DNA of 14,739 nucleotides from an uncultured Christensenellaceae bacterium (lineage in GTDB: Bacteria; Bacillota; Clostridia; Christensenellales; Aristaeellaceae): NCBI GenBank assembly GCA_905236495.1, contig CAJOPV010000023.1, positions 1 through 14,739 on the forward strand, written 5' to 3'. Below the pieces are notes generated by a model that was given only the letters and a program-made list of their open reading frames with translations, made no database searches and had not been told where the DNA came from. The position numbers and the translations under genes are program-made. Each line of letters opens with the position of its first letter. Position 1 is the first letter of the stretch. Of the stretch, positions 14,334 to 14,739 are shown piece by piece.

Positions 14334-14739
14334 TTATGGATTTTTGCCGAAGAAGCGCTCCTCCAGCATCAGGCACCAGCAGTGATAAATAGGCAGGTGA
14401 TATTCCTGAACCTGATAGGTTTCCGTCGCCGGGGCCCGCACCGTCACGTCGCACAGGCTCGCCATTTTGCCGCCATCCTTCCCCGTCAGGCCGATCACCT
14501 TCATATCCAGCGCCCGGGCCATCACGATGGCCCGCAGAATGTTTTCGCTGCTGCCGGAGGTGGAGATCGCCAGCAGCGTATCCCCTTTTTGCCCTACGCC
14601 CAGTATCTGCTGGGCGAAAATATCCTCCCCGCCCATATCGTTGATGATGGCGGTCACCAGCGGCTCATGGGCGGACAGGGAAAGGGCGGTCAGAGGCATA
14701 TCCAGCCTTTGGGCCAGGGCCGCGCCCCGGTCTCCGCCC
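14334..14739 (-). CDS. gmhA: SIS-domain sugar-phosphate isomerase, GmhA-like (partial)
   Basis: The last 134 codons of a SIS-domain protein are visible; the 5' part is cut by the window edge. It resembles GmhA, which converts sedoheptulose 7-phosphate to D-glycero-D-manno-heptose 7-phosphate, the first step to nucleotide-activated heptoses. Visible family blocks are AIINDMGGEDIFAQQI, the phosphate-binding STSGSSENILRAI, and VIGLTGKDGGKMASLCDV. Near the end is VQEYHLPIYH, which carries the Q-E-x-H active-site pattern of GmhA. The frame is open to the edge, so the ATG at 14699 is not the true start. The stop is 16 bases before the GT26 start, and GGAGG for that gene lies in the gap. A DiaA-like or other SIS isomerase cannot be excluded without the N-terminus. 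Confidence 0.8.
   Translation of the reverse strand, partial: GGDRGAALAQRLDMPLTALSLSAHEPLVTAIINDMGGEDIFAQQILGVGQKGDTLLAISTSGSSENILRAIVMARALDMKVIGLTGKDGGKMASLCDVTVRAPATETYQVQEYHLPIYHCWCLMLEERFFGKNP

Noticed and set aside
1..14739. Defence system, prophage, transposon, CRISPR or integron signatures
   Set aside because: I found no integrase, transposase, nuclease, helicase, spaced direct repeats or tRNA-linked attachment site. The genes are chromosomal housekeeping, surface glycan and signalling types.

Overview
The window looks like the chromosome of a GC-rich member of the Bacillota, most likely Clostridia. The evidence is the gene order lonB–lon–engB (also found in Bacillus subtilis), strong AGGAGG-type ribosome binding sites, near-consensus sigma-A promoters, and intrinsic terminators with clear T-tracts. 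I cannot name the species. Every gene I can support lies on the minus strand, so transcription runs from high to low coordinates. No rRNA, tRNA, CRISPR array or insertion sequence is visible, and no stretch over 300 bases lacks a gene.

Right end (14739 to 12432): three closely spaced surface-polysaccharide genes. They are a GmhA-like SIS-domain sugar isomerase cut by the window edge, a WecG/TagA/CpsF-family (GT26) glycosyltransferase, and a GT4 glycosyltransferase. Gaps of 14 to 16 bases suggest one operon. A weak A/T-rich terminator follows.

Middle (12394 to 6536): a self-contained three-gene sensory operon with its own extended -10 promoter and a strong terminator. It encodes a family-3 solute-binding protein, a 1187-residue membrane receptor, and a BMP/PnrA-type binding protein. 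The receptor has an ECF-S-like membrane domain, 14 propeller blades, a Y_Y_Y domain and an HD-GYP cyclic-di-GMP phosphodiesterase domain. The BMP gene overlaps the receptor by 14 bases. Neither binding protein has a permease or ATPase gene beside it, and neither has a lipobox. I propose that they present ligands to the receptor and control c-di-GMP turnover. This is the most promising candidate for an undescribed system here.

Left half (6537 to 1697): the proteolysis and ribosome-assembly cluster. It holds membrane-bound LonB (re-started at a TTG codon whose ribosome binding site lies in the upstream terminator hairpin), soluble Lon with its own promoter, and the GTPase EngB. The engB stop codon lies in the loop of its terminator, and that terminator's T-tract runs directly into a perfect TTGACA-17-TATAAT promoter. 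That promoter drives a GNAT-like protein gene ending at a terminator near 454–483. A small unrecognised ORF (144–392) and three tandem hairpins (1–81) complete the left edge.
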